Assembly (NCBI RefSeq): GCF_000426225.1
Contig: NZ_AUEY01000024.1
Location: 1-50,838, forward strand
DNA: 50,838 nt
Direction: 5' to 3'
Origin: Desulforegula conservatrix Mb1Pa
Lineage (GTDB): Bacteria > Desulfobacterota > Desulfobacteria > Desulfobacterales > Desulforegulaceae
Position numbers and translations under genes: made by a program. The notes beneath the pieces are model-generated. The model ran no database searches, had not been told where the DNA came from, and worked only from the letters and a program-made list of their open reading frames with translations. Shown here one piece after another: positions 17,244 to 26,848 of the stretch. The first letter of the stretch is position 1; each line of letters opens with the position of its first letter.

Positions 17244-17945
17244 TTAGCGAGGAAACGCCCCATTATTTATATCAAGGCATACCCCGTTTATGTACTCAGG
17301 GCAGTCTGTTGCAAGCCAGACCATTGCCTTTGCGACTTCTTCGGGTTTAGCGAATCGTCCAAGATACACCGCCGCTTTTACAGCTTTTTTGCGGTCTTCG
17401 GGTATGACGTGGAGCATATCTGTTTCAACAGGTCCGGCAGCAACGGCATTTACAACGATGCCCTTTCCGCCAAGGATTTTTGCAAAACTTTTTGTAACAT
17501 TAATGAGGCCAGCTTTTGTTATCCCGTACCATACATCAGGATGTCCAATCTCTCCGGCAATGGAAGCATTATTAACGATTCTTCCGAAGCCTTTTTCAAT
17601 CATGGATTTTGAAACTTCCCTGATGAGCGCGACCGGAGCCTCGATATTAAGCTTCAGGATTGTTTCCACTTTTTCTGCAGGATAATTATCATAAGGGCAG
17701 GCAAACATTACTCCTGCGTTATTGATCAGAACATCCACATGACCGATTTCAGAAACCAGCTTCGGTATTTTTTCGATATCAGTCAGATCAAATGGCTTTT
17801 TTATGATGTTTTCAGAATCAGGAATAAGGGAGTAATCTGAAAAATCCCGGGCAACGATCACAACCTTATATCCCATCCCAAGAAAAATCTTTGTGGTTTC
17901 AAGGCCAATGCCTTTGTTGCCGCCTGTAATCAGTACTGTTTTCAT
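17244..17945 (-). CDS. ptmA: Short-chain dehydrogenase, PtmA-like
   Basis: A 233-residue classical SDR: TGGNKGIG (7-14), NNAG, the active-site Ser128 in NNASIAGE and Tyr140/Lys144 in WYGITKAG. In Campylobacter the SDR PtmA sits in the legionaminic acid locus and takes part with PtmF in making the glucosamine precursor. Position inside this cluster suggests the same, but SDR substrates are hard to read from sequence. No PtmF partner was found in the window. I start at the ATG (17945) rather than a TTG eight codons earlier because the glycine-rich strand then begins at residue 2, as usual; neither has a strong SD. Confidence 0.7.
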   Translation of the reverse strand: MKTVLITGGNKGIGLETTKIFLGMGYKVVIVARDFSDYSLIPDSENIIKKPFDLTDIEKIPKLVSEIGHVDVLINNAGVMFACPYDNYPAEKVETILKLNIEAPVALIREVSKSMIEKGFGRIVNNASIAGEIGHPDVWYGITKAGLINVTKSFAKILGGKGIVVNAVAAGPVETDMLHVIPEDRKKAVKAAVYLGRFAKPEEVAKAMVWLATDCPEYINGVCLDINNGAFPR

Positions 17946-18055
17946 AATAATCGACCCTATATTCACCAAGTTTTATCAAGAAGGCCATAAACATTGCCAT
18001 AGGAGCAAATAAAGGCCGTTTTTTTAAACATCATCGGACTCAAAAATACATTAAG

Positions 18056-18685
18056 CTAAGTCTCTATTTTGCTACCTTTAAAAACTGAATCAGCCTCGAT
18101 ATCTTTAATAAAAAGACTCCCTGTCTGAACAACGCAGCCATTGCCCACCTTTATTTCCTGCCTCAGAACAGATCCACTGCCTATGAAGGTTCTGTCCCCG
18201 ACTCTTGCGCCTCCGTTAATAATGGCTCCTGTTGAAATATGGCAATGTGAGCCGATTACAGCATCGTGTTCAATCAGCGCGTGGCTGTTTATTATGCAGT
18301 TTTCACCAATTTCGGCTCCTGCATTTACAGTCGCTCCGTGGAGAACCACAGTCCCTGGCCCAATGTGAGCATGTTTTGAGACATACGCTGTGGGAGATAC
18401 TATGGAAGCCATTATGGCACCCATATTTTTCAGCATTTCATATATCCTGAGCCTCGGTGCATAGGTTTTAATCTGCCCCAGAGTCACAAGAAAAAAGGTG
18501 TATCTGCGTACAAGTTTTTCAAGATCACCGTCTGTGCCGATGACCGGATAACCAAGAACATCCTTGCCGACATTTTCCTTTACATCAACTATGCCTTCAA
18601 TCCTAAATATATCAGCCTCTTCAATGGCATCGATGACTGAACGGCAATGCCCTCCTCCGCCTACAAGTATAAGTTCAGGTTTCAT
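18056..18685 (-). CDS. legH: Nucleotide-amino-sugar N-acetyltransferase, NeuD/PglD/LegH family
   Basis: A 209-residue protein with the N-terminal Rossmann-like sugar-binding part (ELILVGGGGHCRSVIDAI) and a C-terminal left-handed beta-helix of hexapeptide repeats (ISPTAYVSKHAHIGPG through GNGCVVQTG). LegH acetylates the 4-amino group made by LegC, giving GDP-diacetylbacillosamine. The catalytic His in HALIEHDAVIG is present. The ATG at 18685 overlaps the legC stop (ATGA), and CGGAG is upstream, so I reject the longer reading that begins inside legC. Confidence 0.85.
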   Translation of the reverse strand: MKPELILVGGGGHCRSVIDAIEEADIFRIEGIVDVKENVGKDVLGYPVIGTDGDLEKLVRRYTFFLVTLGQIKTYAPRLRIYEMLKNMGAIMASIVSPTAYVSKHAHIGPGTVVLHGATVNAGAEIGENCIINSHALIEHDAVIGSHCHISTGAIINGGARVGDRTFIGSGSVLRQEIKVGNGCVVQTGSLFIKDIEADSVFKGSKIET

Positions 18686-19821
18686 AAACGAACTCCGCTT
18701 GGAAGATTTATAAGCCTTGCTGCAATTTTTTCTGTTATCGGAAGATTTCCTCTGGGGCACTTTCCATACATTGGAAGTGTATGCATTGGCTCCCAGACAG
18801 GTCTCACCATGACTCCTGACTCGTGGGCAAAATCAAGAAAAGCATTTCTGATATTCTTATCTGATACAAGAACACTGCATAACCAGTAGTTTGACCTTGA
18901 ATTCTCAGGCTCTCTTATAAAAGAAAATCCGGAGCCTTTGAAAAAATCCATATAGATTTCAGCAAGCTGTCTCTTGTTTAAAACAAAATCAGATAATTTT
19001 TCAAGCTGGGCGCAGCCAAGGGCCGCATTAAGATTTGGCATTCTGTAATTAAAGCCTGTCATGTCATGAAAAAATTCATATTTATGGGGCTTTTTGGCTG
19101 TTGTGGTCATGTGCTTGGCAAGAACCGCGATATTTTCATCGTCTGTGATGATTGCACCGCCTCCGCCACATGTGACTATTTTATTGCCGTTGAAACTTAA
19201 AACGCCCATAGAGCCGAATGTACCGGCAGATTTTTCCTTGTAAAAGCTTCCAAGCGCTTCTGCGGCATCCTCAATGACAGGAATGAAATATTCAGAGCAG
19301 ATGTTTACGATTTCATCAATTCTGCATGGATGACCAAATGTATGCATGGGAACGCAGGCTGAAATTTTTCTGCCAGAATCATTATGAAAACACTGCCCAT
19401 CTTTTGTGGTTGTATTTTCTTCAAGAAATATAAGCAGAGCAGAAGAAGAAAGTCCGAGGGCATCTTCGTCAATATCGATGAAAAGAGGCTCTGCTCCGCA
19501 ATAGGCAATGGCGTTTGCTGTCGCCACAAAAGTAAGGGACTGGGTTATTACAAGATCACCGTTTTTTACCCCGGAAAGAAGTAGAGCTGAATGAAGGGCC
19601 GAAGTCCCATTGACTGTTGCGACAGCGTATTTTGCTCCGGTTGCTTCGCACAGCATGGATTCAAAACGGGTTACAAATTCGCCGACTGAAGAAACAAATG
19701 TGGAATCAATGGTTTCAGCCACATATGCCTTCTCGTTCCCTTTAAAAACCGGCTCATGCAGAGCTATGCTTTTTTTGTCCGGGAAAAGGGATTTTATGAA
19801 ATTTATTTCTTTTTCAAACAT
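18682..19821 (-). CDS. legC: PLP sugar aminotransferase, LegC-like (DegT/DnrJ/EryC1)
   Basis: A 379-residue DegT-family enzyme that converts the 4-keto-6-deoxy sugar nucleotide from LegB to a 4-amino sugar. Landmarks are FVSSVGEFV, GTSALHSAL, PMHTFGHPC, IEDAAEALGS and the Schiff-base lysine in LSFNGNKIVT (Lys214). The N-terminal motif ALHEPVFKGNEKAYV is typical of LegC-type rather than PseC-type enzymes. The start overlaps the legB end by eight bases, indicating translational coupling. Confidence 0.87.
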   Translation of the reverse strand: MFEKEINFIKSLFPDKKSIALHEPVFKGNEKAYVAETIDSTFVSSVGEFVTRFESMLCEATGAKYAVATVNGTSALHSALLLSGVKNGDLVITQSLTFVATANAIAYCGAEPLFIDIDEDALGLSSSALLIFLEENTTTKDGQCFHNDSGRKISACVPMHTFGHPCRIDEIVNICSEYFIPVIEDAAEALGSFYKEKSAGTFGSMGVLSFNGNKIVTCGGGGAIITDDENIAVLAKHMTTTAKKPHKYEFFHDMTGFNYRMPNLNAALGCAQLEKLSDFVLNKRQLAEIYMDFFKGSGFSFIREPENSRSNYWLCSVLVSDKNIRNAFLDFAHESGVMVRPVWEPMHTLPMYGKCPRGNLPITEKIAARLINLPSGVRL

Positions 19822-20791
19822 TATAGATATCAGCCTTGTACTGGGACAGATTTTCAGGAATTTTCAGCCAGTCTATCGTTCTTTTAAGTCCGTCCTTCAG
19901 TGAAACAGACGGCGTAAAACCCGTAAGTTCGTTGATCCTGGAATTGTCGCACAAAAGCCTCATAACTTCTGATTTATCAGGTCTTATTCTTTCATCATCC
20001 GTGATTATTTCCACATCACTTGCCATGAGCTCCTTGATAAGATCAACAAGACCTCCTATGGAAATTTCCCGGCCTGAACCTATATTTACAGTTTCACCCG
20101 CTGCCTTATCGCATTCAGCCAGGTCAATGAATCCACGGCAGGTATCTTCCACATAATTAAGATCCCTTGTAGGAGAAAGATTGCCAAGCTTGATCTTTTT
20201 CATACCGCTCAGAATCTGTGTGATTATTGTCGGAATTATCGCCCTTGCAGACTGCCTTGGGCCATAAGTATTAAATGGCCTTGCAATCACTACAGGAAGA
20301 CCAAATGACGCGAAGTAGCTAAACGCCAATGCGTCTGCGCCTATTTTGGATGCGCTGTAAGGAGACTGGGGCTGGATCGGATGAGCCTCGCTTATGGGAA
20401 CAGTCCTGGCGGTTCCGTAAACTTCGCTTGTGGAAGTATGGATTAATTTTGAAACACCATATTCCCTGGCAGCTTCGAGCACGTTATACGCGCCCTCAAC
20501 ATTTGTTTTCACATAGGCAAGCGGAGACCTGTACGAATAAGGAATACCAATCAGGGAAGAAAGGTGGAAAACCATATCAGCACCCTTGACTGCTGACCTG
20601 ACGCTGTCATAATCCCTTATGTCTCCGGTGACAAATTCGATGGATTCTGCAAACCGGCTCTTTTCAAGCCATCCTCTGTTTCCCCTTGAATTATAACGCA
20701 AAAAGGCCCTGACCTCGTATCCTTTTTCGGTCAGAGCCTCGCAAAGATGTGAGCCGATGAATCCACCGGCTCCTGTCACAAGTGCTTTCAT
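19814..20791 (-). CDS. legB: NDP-GlcNAc 4,6-dehydratase, LegB-like
   Basis: A 325-residue extended SDR with TGAGGFIGSH (6-15) for NAD binding and the active-site set TSEVYG (121-126) and Tyr145-x3-Lys149 (YSASK). LegB dehydrates GDP-GlcNAc to the 4-keto-6-deoxy intermediate, the first dedicated step to legionaminic acid. The motif TSTSEVYGTA and the string PIQPQSPYSASK match the LegB group well. GGAG lies about nine bases before the ATG. Only 32 bases separate it from the flgL stop, so it is probably read from the flagellar promoter. Confidence 0.87.
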   Translation of the reverse strand: MKALVTGAGGFIGSHLCEALTEKGYEVRAFLRYNSRGNRGWLEKSRFAESIEFVTGDIRDYDSVRSAVKGADMVFHLSSLIGIPYSYRSPLAYVKTNVEGAYNVLEAAREYGVSKLIHTSTSEVYGTARTVPISEAHPIQPQSPYSASKIGADALAFSYFASFGLPVVIARPFNTYGPRQSARAIIPTIITQILSGMKKIKLGNLSPTRDLNYVEDTCRGFIDLAECDKAAGETVNIGSGREISIGGLVDLIKELMASDVEIITDDERIRPDKSEVMRLLCDNSRINELTGFTPSVSLKDGLKRTIDWLKIPENLSQYKADIYNV

Positions 20792-20823
20792 GAAATCTCC
20801 AGATAAAGGCCACCTATAAAATT

Positions 20824-23460
20824 TTACATATAATCCACCAGACTCATCTTCATAACCTTGGCAGAAGAACTCAAGGACGCCTGATAAGCAAGTTCCTTGG
20901 CCTGAAGATCTGAAACGGCCTTTACAAAATCAGCCTCTTCAAGATTAACCCTTCTCTCGGTATATGACATGGTCAGGTCTGAAATTATGGATTCCCTTGT
21001 CATGAAACGGTTATCCCTGTTTCCTATGTCCGAAACAGTCTCGACCATATGTGCGTAATGGATGTCAAGCCTGCTTATTGTGCGCTCCACACCCTGGGTA
21101 TCATTATTTTCAAGATAGGTTTTAAGTTCTGACAAGGTTCTGAAAATTCCCCATTCAGCCTCATCATCGCTTTTTATTTCTGTGATCACGTCATCGTCAT
21201 TGTCAAAACCGAGCGCCGAGGCTGCTGAAGTGCCGGTTCCCAGGGAACCATCAGTGCCACTTTCCCACAGAAGCTGAAGTTCGTCAAGACTTGAGCCGTT
21301 TTCCTTGAAGGCGAACTTTCCTGTTTCAGCGTCGTAAGTTACCGAATAATCAATATCATACCTCGAAACCCTCTCCATTTCCTTTTCAATTACATCGGCC
21401 AGCTCATCGGAGGTGTAGTTTCCAGGAGGAATCTCGGCTGTCAGTTCCTGACTTATCTGGCCATCACGGGGTAGTTCCCTGAAATTGATCCTGTTGTTCT
21501 GCCCTACCCCGGCATTTGCAATGGTTATGTTCCTTACAGTATTTGCTGCGGTGTAATTTACGGTTCCGACACTGTCAGCGGCGGGGTTGAAACCGATCGC
21601 ACCTGCAATTGTTCTTGTATTGTAATTACCCGTATTCCAGAGCATCTCGAGTCCCGTGTTTCCGGCAGGGGAATTGATGCTGTAAAAAGGAGTAAGGTCG
21701 AATGCCACAGAATCACCTGCGCCGGCAGGGTTTGCCGTCATGTCTAGTGTCATGTCAGGCGTAGCGTCTCCGTTGAAATCAATATTCAATGTTGTTGCCG
21801 TTCCTGTGAGTGTCAGCGGCAGATTGTATCCCGGATCATTTGCGACGGTCCAGTTACCGGCTCCATCATATGTAAAGCCAAGCTGGGAACTGACAGCTGG
21901 AACAGGAGTAGAAAAAGTAAGCGCGTCAGGATTTGTTATCGTAATAACAGGAGGCCCTCCAAGGGTTGAATTTAGTCCTGTGACCTGACGGGAGAACATA
22001 ACATCGAACTGGGAATCATAGCCCACAGTATTTGACGCCTGTCGCATCGCAAATTCGATGGCATGGGCAAGACCCTCTTCGGAATAATCGCCCACAGGAA
22101 TCTCGACATTTATCTGCGGGCTCCATCCTGTTCCGTCATTTTCCCTGAAATCGAGCCTGTTGTTTGCGTTTGTAATGGAAATATTCTTTACTGCCACATC
22201 GCTTGTGGCAGGAATCCGGACTTCGTCAACCGGGTCAAAACCAAGATCAGGAGCAATACTCCTGCTCGCGTTGTCTCCGGTTTTCCAGAGCATATTGAAC
22301 TGTACAAAGCCAGGATAGCTGCCGTCTTCCTTGATGGAAAACTTCTTTGTATCCTCATCAAAGCTGACCTTGTATTTTACCTTGTATCCGCTCGCCTCCG
22401 AAGCCTTTGTCATGGCGTTTTCCATGGCAACGGCAAGCTCGGCCCCCTCGTATTTGCCGTCCGGAATCTCGGCCTTGAGCTCAATACTCTTGCGCACAAG
22501 ATCGAACTCCACGTTGTCGCCATCCTTGGCTGCTTTTTTAAGCTGCATGGAAACATCATTCGTGCCGTCATCATTAAGATCAATATCAAGAGTGGAAGAA
22601 GTTCCTGATATTCTTTCGGGGAGTCCGTATCCGGGATCGTTTTCAACTTTCCAGGACTGGGAACTTTCTTCCCATGTAAAAGTCATGGGCAGTGGACCAG
22701 GAGGATACTCGGTTCCAAGCACTTCTTTTGCCTCTGCTTCGTTTGAAGGCCTTGGAGTTCCATAAATAAGAAGGCTTCTGTCATTAACAGCAAGGCTCAC
22801 ATCAGAGGCCGCATTTTCTCCTTCGGCATGGATGTTCATGATTTCATGGCCCTTGCCCGTATCTTCCGTAAAATCTATCATATTGTTTGTTGAATCGACT
22901 TTTACGAAATTTTCCCAGAAAATATTCTTTCCGACAGACCCCACCTCGACATCGGTCGCAAGATCCATTTTAACGAGAAAAGCCTCGTCGTCTCCGGCAT
23001 AATCCACCTTGCCGTCCTTCATCACAAGTGCAGGACTGTCCGTTCTCTTTCCGGCAAAGACATGATGATTATTTACAGTAGTGTTTCCAAGGGATAAAAG
23101 CTGGCCTATGGCAGCCTCAACCTTGGCTATGGCATCTTTTCTCTGGGCTGGATTCACAGAAGCATCCGCCATTTTAAGACTTGTGGTCTTTATTGACAGA
23201 ATTTCATTCTCCGCATTGGTTAGGGCTGTTTCTCCGGCATTCAACCACATCCTGCCACTGGAAATATTCAGATTATACTGGTCAAGTGTGGACGAAGAAG
23301 CCTTGAGATTCATTACCTGGGTAAGACCAACAGGATCGTCAGAAAGATTGTTTATCCTCTTCCCTGTGGCGATCACCTCGTTTGCCTTATACAGATCGTC
23401 GGTTCTCTGGCCCAACCTGTAGCTTGTCATTTCATATATGCTTCTGTTTGCTACGCGCAT
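20824..23460 (-). CDS. flgL: Flagellar hook-filament junction protein FlgL, enlarged
   Basis: An 878-residue HAP3, against about 300-500 in most bacteria. The N-terminus (MRVANRSIYEM, LYKANEVIATGKRINNLSDDP) and the C-terminus (LEEADFVKAVSDLQAKELAYQ, ending SLVDYM) are canonical coiled-coil parts. The middle (about 190-770) is an insertion built from two repeated modules: one with NDPGY-LP-GT--TL-ID (258-320 and 525-590), and one with a GxY---ELA / Y-V-YD----KF / LW--G / LGF pattern (331-410, partly 440-495 and 605-630, and 665-760). A form of the second module also occurs in FlgK. The SD GGAGG overlaps the end of flgK. Confidence 0.92.
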   Translation of the reverse strand: MRVANRSIYEMTSYRLGQRTDDLYKANEVIATGKRINNLSDDPVGLTQVMNLKASSSTLDQYNLNISSGRMWLNAGETALTNAENEILSIKTTSLKMADASVNPAQRKDAIAKVEAAIGQLLSLGNTTVNNHHVFAGKRTDSPALVMKDGKVDYAGDDEAFLVKMDLATDVEVGSVGKNIFWENFVKVDSTNNMIDFTEDTGKGHEIMNIHAEGENAASDVSLAVNDRSLLIYGTPRPSNEAEAKEVLGTEYPPGPLPMTFTWEESSQSWKVENDPGYGLPERISGTSSTLDIDLNDDGTNDVSMQLKKAAKDGDNVEFDLVRKSIELKAEIPDGKYEGAELAVAMENAMTKASEASGYKVKYKVSFDEDTKKFSIKEDGSYPGFVQFNMLWKTGDNASRSIAPDLGFDPVDEVRIPATSDVAVKNISITNANNRLDFRENDGTGWSPQINVEIPVGDYSEEGLAHAIEFAMRQASNTVGYDSQFDVMFSRQVTGLNSTLGGPPVITITNPDALTFSTPVPAVSSQLGFTYDGAGNWTVANDPGYNLPLTLTGTATTLNIDFNGDATPDMTLDMTANPAGAGDSVAFDLTPFYSINSPAGNTGLEMLWNTGNYNTRTIAGAIGFNPAADSVGTVNYTAANTVRNITIANAGVGQNNRINFRELPRDGQISQELTAEIPPGNYTSDELADVIEKEMERVSRYDIDYSVTYDAETGKFAFKENGSSLDELQLLWESGTDGSLGTGTSAASALGFDNDDDVITEIKSDDEAEWGIFRTLSELKTYLENNDTQGVERTISRLDIHYAHMVETVSDIGNRDNRFMTRESIISDLTMSYTERRVNLEEADFVKAVSDLQAKELAYQASLSSSAKVMKMSLVDYM

Positions 23461-23471
23461 AGCTCCCCTCC

Positions 23472-26400
23472 CTACTTAATGGCAATCAGCGTTGTCAGCA
23501 TTTCGTCGCATGTTGTCAGAAGCTTTGCGGCAACTGAATATGCATGCTGATATTTCATGAGATTGACCATTTCCTCATCAAGGGAAACCCCTGAAAGTGA
23601 ATCCCTTGTCTCTGTAAGCTTTTGAACCATGGATATATTGAAATCCTTGCTCCTTGATATACTCGCGGACTGGGTTCCAAGGGAACCGATCATCCCCTGG
23701 TAGAATCCGTCAAGGGAGGCGTTTACTGATTCCGAATTAGCGACTTCGCCCCTGATATAAGTTCTTCTGGCCATGTCTATGGTCTTATTCTGAAGATCAG
23801 ACAATGCCAGGGCATTCTGGTTGTCCGCAGATCCGTAAGCGCCTTCCGTAACTCCGGTCGGAGGAGTATAAACGTCGTCCTGGTCGTTAAACCCAAGCGC
23901 CTCTCTCGCACTGCTCTTGTTCCACTGGAGGGTGAAGCCGATCTCGTTGCTGCTTCTCTCCTCTGTGATCCTGAATTTCCTGCTTTCGGCATCAAATGAA
24001 ACCTTGTAATCAAGACGGTTCAAAGAAACCGACTCTAGTGCTTTTTCAATATCTGCGGCAAGAACATCCATGTCAGCGTCTGTGGTGTAAGTGCCGCCAG
24101 CAAGAGAAGGTTTTATTGTGGCGGTTACTTCCGCGCCTGTAGCTTCATGAAATACTATCTGGTCATTTACTCCGGCTGCAATCGTAAAAGGAGCCGCAAT
24201 CTTAACGTCGGACGTAATCCCTGTTCTGTCCATGGCATCTACGCGGCTTGCGCCGATATTGCTTACTGTGGCCATAAGCTTGTTGACCTCTATGGTCATG
24301 GAATCATCACCCTGAAAAAATGTATTCAGGCCGAGAGCCGCATATATCCCCGAATCCCCTGACTTGTCATCTGAAAAATTGAATGCGTACTCGCCCTTGT
24401 CAGCCTGGATATCAAAGGTATAGGTTCCGGCTGTTTCTATGGGCGTATCAAAACTAACCATCATATCCACACCGCCGTCGCCCGAGAGATCTATCCCGAA
24501 TCCTTTGTCAAGTGGAGTGGACGCGAGGGTTGGAGCGCCAAGGGCATCGGTTTCGACTGTAAATACATCATCTTTATAAAGAGCTCCTGAATTGAAATTA
24601 AGGGTCATGCCATCAATAACTGGTGCCGCTCCAAGTGGGGCAGTAAGGTTTATAACGCCGCCTATGGTTCCATTTGTCCAGTTGATTGTAACAGGATCAG
24701 TACCTATCACTCCGCCGGTTGCCACAGTAAAGGTGTAAGTCGAGTTTATTGTGCCAGCAGGGCCGACAGGCGCAAGATCAAGCGGAGCCGGAACAATTTT
24801 AGCCCCAAGATATTTGTCAGATGTTATCCCGCCAAGACTCCAGACACCGCCAGCACTTCTTGAAAGCTGAATATTTGTATCAGCATCTTTAAAAGCTGAA
24901 TAATCCTCATATTTAATATTCGTGTAATCCTTGTTTATGCCTCCTGTAGACCTTATATTATCGACTTCATATCCGTCAATCTCAGGCTCAAGCTTAAAAC
25001 GCATGTCGCTCGTCACAACCGCTTCCACGCCCTTTACATCCCTGTTGAACTGATCCCTGAAAGAATTCATTGTCCAGTGCCAGTCTGTGGGAAGATTACC
25101 AGGTACAGGATTAATTTCGGGAACACCCTGTTCGTTTGTCGCAAGTGTAAAAACATCACCCTCAACCACAGATCCTCCGTTAAACTCCATCCTCATTCCG
25201 TCCACGTCGACATAAAGAGGAAGATAAGGAGGGTCCTGGGGCGTAATTGTAAATGTCCCGCTTGAAAAAGTGCTCTGCCATTCTATGGTAACAGGCTCGT
25301 ATCCGATTCTGCCAGTGATGTCGGATTCATTTACACCCGCATTTTTTACTGTAAATTTATATGTATCATTAATGCTGCCCGCCCTGCCAGTTGCTGCAAA
25401 TCCGAGGGGAACAGAATTTGCGTTAACATCGGTATTGACCGTCATTACATTGCCTTCAACCAGCTCCCCGGAACCTATGTCAAAGCTAATACCCGCGACG
25501 GGAGGAATCGCCAGAGGATCATCATCGACTGTGATTGTTCCTTTATTAATAGGAATAGTATCAGATTTTATGACAACACCCTGGGTATTGAGCTTTTCCC
25601 ATGTGATCCTAGGATCATAAGGATTTGCCTCATCATTCACGACGCCACCTGTTGTGACTGTAAATCTGTACTGATATGGAGGGGCGTCCACTGCGTCTAT
25701 GGTTCCGGTGCCAGTCCAGTTGGTTACCGAAGCATTTGAAATGCCCATATTGGTTTCATATGGAGAATAGGATGTTGAAGCGTTTCTTGTGTCACGCACC
25801 CATATTGTATTGTCCTGATTGTAGTCTATCCTGCTGCCAAATGAGAGGGTGCTTATCAGGCCATCAGAGCCGGCTTCATAAACGCCTTCCATGTCAGTTC
25901 CGTAATAGTCTGTGCCTGCTCCCCCACTCTGGGCATAATTGATCTGCCACATGAGTTCTTTGGAATAAATGTCTATCTCGTCCCTGTACTTGGGGATTAT
26001 TTCTTCCCTCAAATTCAGAAGCCCGCCCATCTTCCCGCCTGTTATTTTGTCTGTAAGATCAACACTCCCGCCATATGATCCTTCCCATGTGACATTTCCT
26101 TCTTCCATCTTGAGACCGTATGTATAAGGGCCGTTAACAAGCTGAAAACCATTTGCTGTTGTTACAATAAGGCCGCCAGAAGGCTGTTCGAATGTATTTA
26201 TGTCAACAATTTTTGAAAGGTCGCTGAGAAGCCCGTTTCTTTTATCCCTCAGGTCATTTGCTGTCCCGTCGTGTTCAAGAGCGACAAGCTGGCCGTTTAT
26301 ATTTGCTATTTCCTTTGTCAGCCTGTTAACTTCACCCACAGAAGACTCGATATCCTGACTGAGATCAGTCTCTATCTGGGAAAGCTGGGAATTGATGGAA

Positions 26401-26846
26401 TTGAGGCCCTGGGCTATCCTGATTCCATTCTGATAAACACCGATTCTCTCGGACGAGCCTGGAGGGTTATCCGCAAGGTCATGCCAGGAATTCCAAAACT
26501 CTGAGCTCATATAACTGAGACTGCTCTCGGTTCCTTCGTTCAAAAGCCCTTCAAGCACCTTCATATATGACTCCGACTGTTCATACAGGGACATCTGGGA
26601 TTTCTGATCCATGAGTCTGTTTTCCATGAGCTGGTCAGAATATTGTTTGACATTCTGGGTATCCACACCTGTACCGAAAATCAGGCCGCCATATTGTACG
26701 GTAATATTGTTCGTATGCGGCAAAACCTGCCTGGTGTAACTTGAGTTGTTTACATTGGCAATGTTGTTACCTGTTACGTTTATACCGTATTGCTGTGCTG
26801 CTATTGCGCCTTTGGCTATATTTAGTGTGGCACCTATTCCGCTCAT
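23472..26846 (-). CDS. flgK: Flagellar hook-associated protein FlgK, enlarged
   Basis: A 1124-residue HAP1, about twice the usual 450-650. Canonical ends: MSGIGATLNIAKGAIAAQQY and NNIANVNNSSYTRQ at the N-terminus, and VSLDEEMVNLMKYQHAYSVA at the C-terminus. Conserved FlgK helices run to about residue 310. The insertion has three copies of a beta-rich module of the form Y-FTV--GGV ... P-TI-W ... SG-VEGDVFTV-T (about 390-475, 492-570, 702-768), plus one module related to FlgL (about 893-990). Such modules probably decorate the junction surface. GAGGG precedes the ATG, which lies two bases past flgN. Confidence 0.92.
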   Translation of the reverse strand: MSGIGATLNIAKGAIAAQQYGINVTGNNIANVNNSSYTRQVLPHTNNITVQYGGLIFGTGVDTQNVKQYSDQLMENRLMDQKSQMSLYEQSESYMKVLEGLLNEGTESSLSYMSSEFWNSWHDLADNPPGSSERIGVYQNGIRIAQGLNSINSQLSQIETDLSQDIESSVGEVNRLTKEIANINGQLVALEHDGTANDLRDKRNGLLSDLSKIVDINTFEQPSGGLIVTTANGFQLVNGPYTYGLKMEEGNVTWEGSYGGSVDLTDKITGGKMGGLLNLREEIIPKYRDEIDIYSKELMWQINYAQSGGAGTDYYGTDMEGVYEAGSDGLISTLSFGSRIDYNQDNTIWVRDTRNASTSYSPYETNMGISNASVTNWTGTGTIDAVDAPPYQYRFTVTTGGVVNDEANPYDPRITWEKLNTQGVVIKSDTIPINKGTITVDDDPLAIPPVAGISFDIGSGELVEGNVMTVNTDVNANSVPLGFAATGRAGSINDTYKFTVKNAGVNESDITGRIGYEPVTIEWQSTFSSGTFTITPQDPPYLPLYVDVDGMRMEFNGGSVVEGDVFTLATNEQGVPEINPVPGNLPTDWHWTMNSFRDQFNRDVKGVEAVVTSDMRFKLEPEIDGYEVDNIRSTGGINKDYTNIKYEDYSAFKDADTNIQLSRSAGGVWSLGGITSDKYLGAKIVPAPLDLAPVGPAGTINSTYTFTVATGGVIGTDPVTINWTNGTIGGVINLTAPLGAAPVIDGMTLNFNSGALYKDDVFTVETDALGAPTLASTPLDKGFGIDLSGDGGVDMMVSFDTPIETAGTYTFDIQADKGEYAFNFSDDKSGDSGIYAALGLNTFFQGDDSMTIEVNKLMATVSNIGASRVDAMDRTGITSDVKIAAPFTIAAGVNDQIVFHEATGAEVTATIKPSLAGGTYTTDADMDVLAADIEKALESVSLNRLDYKVSFDAESRKFRITEERSSNEIGFTLQWNKSSAREALGFNDQDDVYTPPTGVTEGAYGSADNQNALALSDLQNKTIDMARRTYIRGEVANSESVNASLDGFYQGMIGSLGTQSASISRSKDFNISMVQKLTETRDSLSGVSLDEEMVNLMKYQHAYSVAAKLLTTCDEMLTTLIAIK

Positions 26847-26848
26847 GG

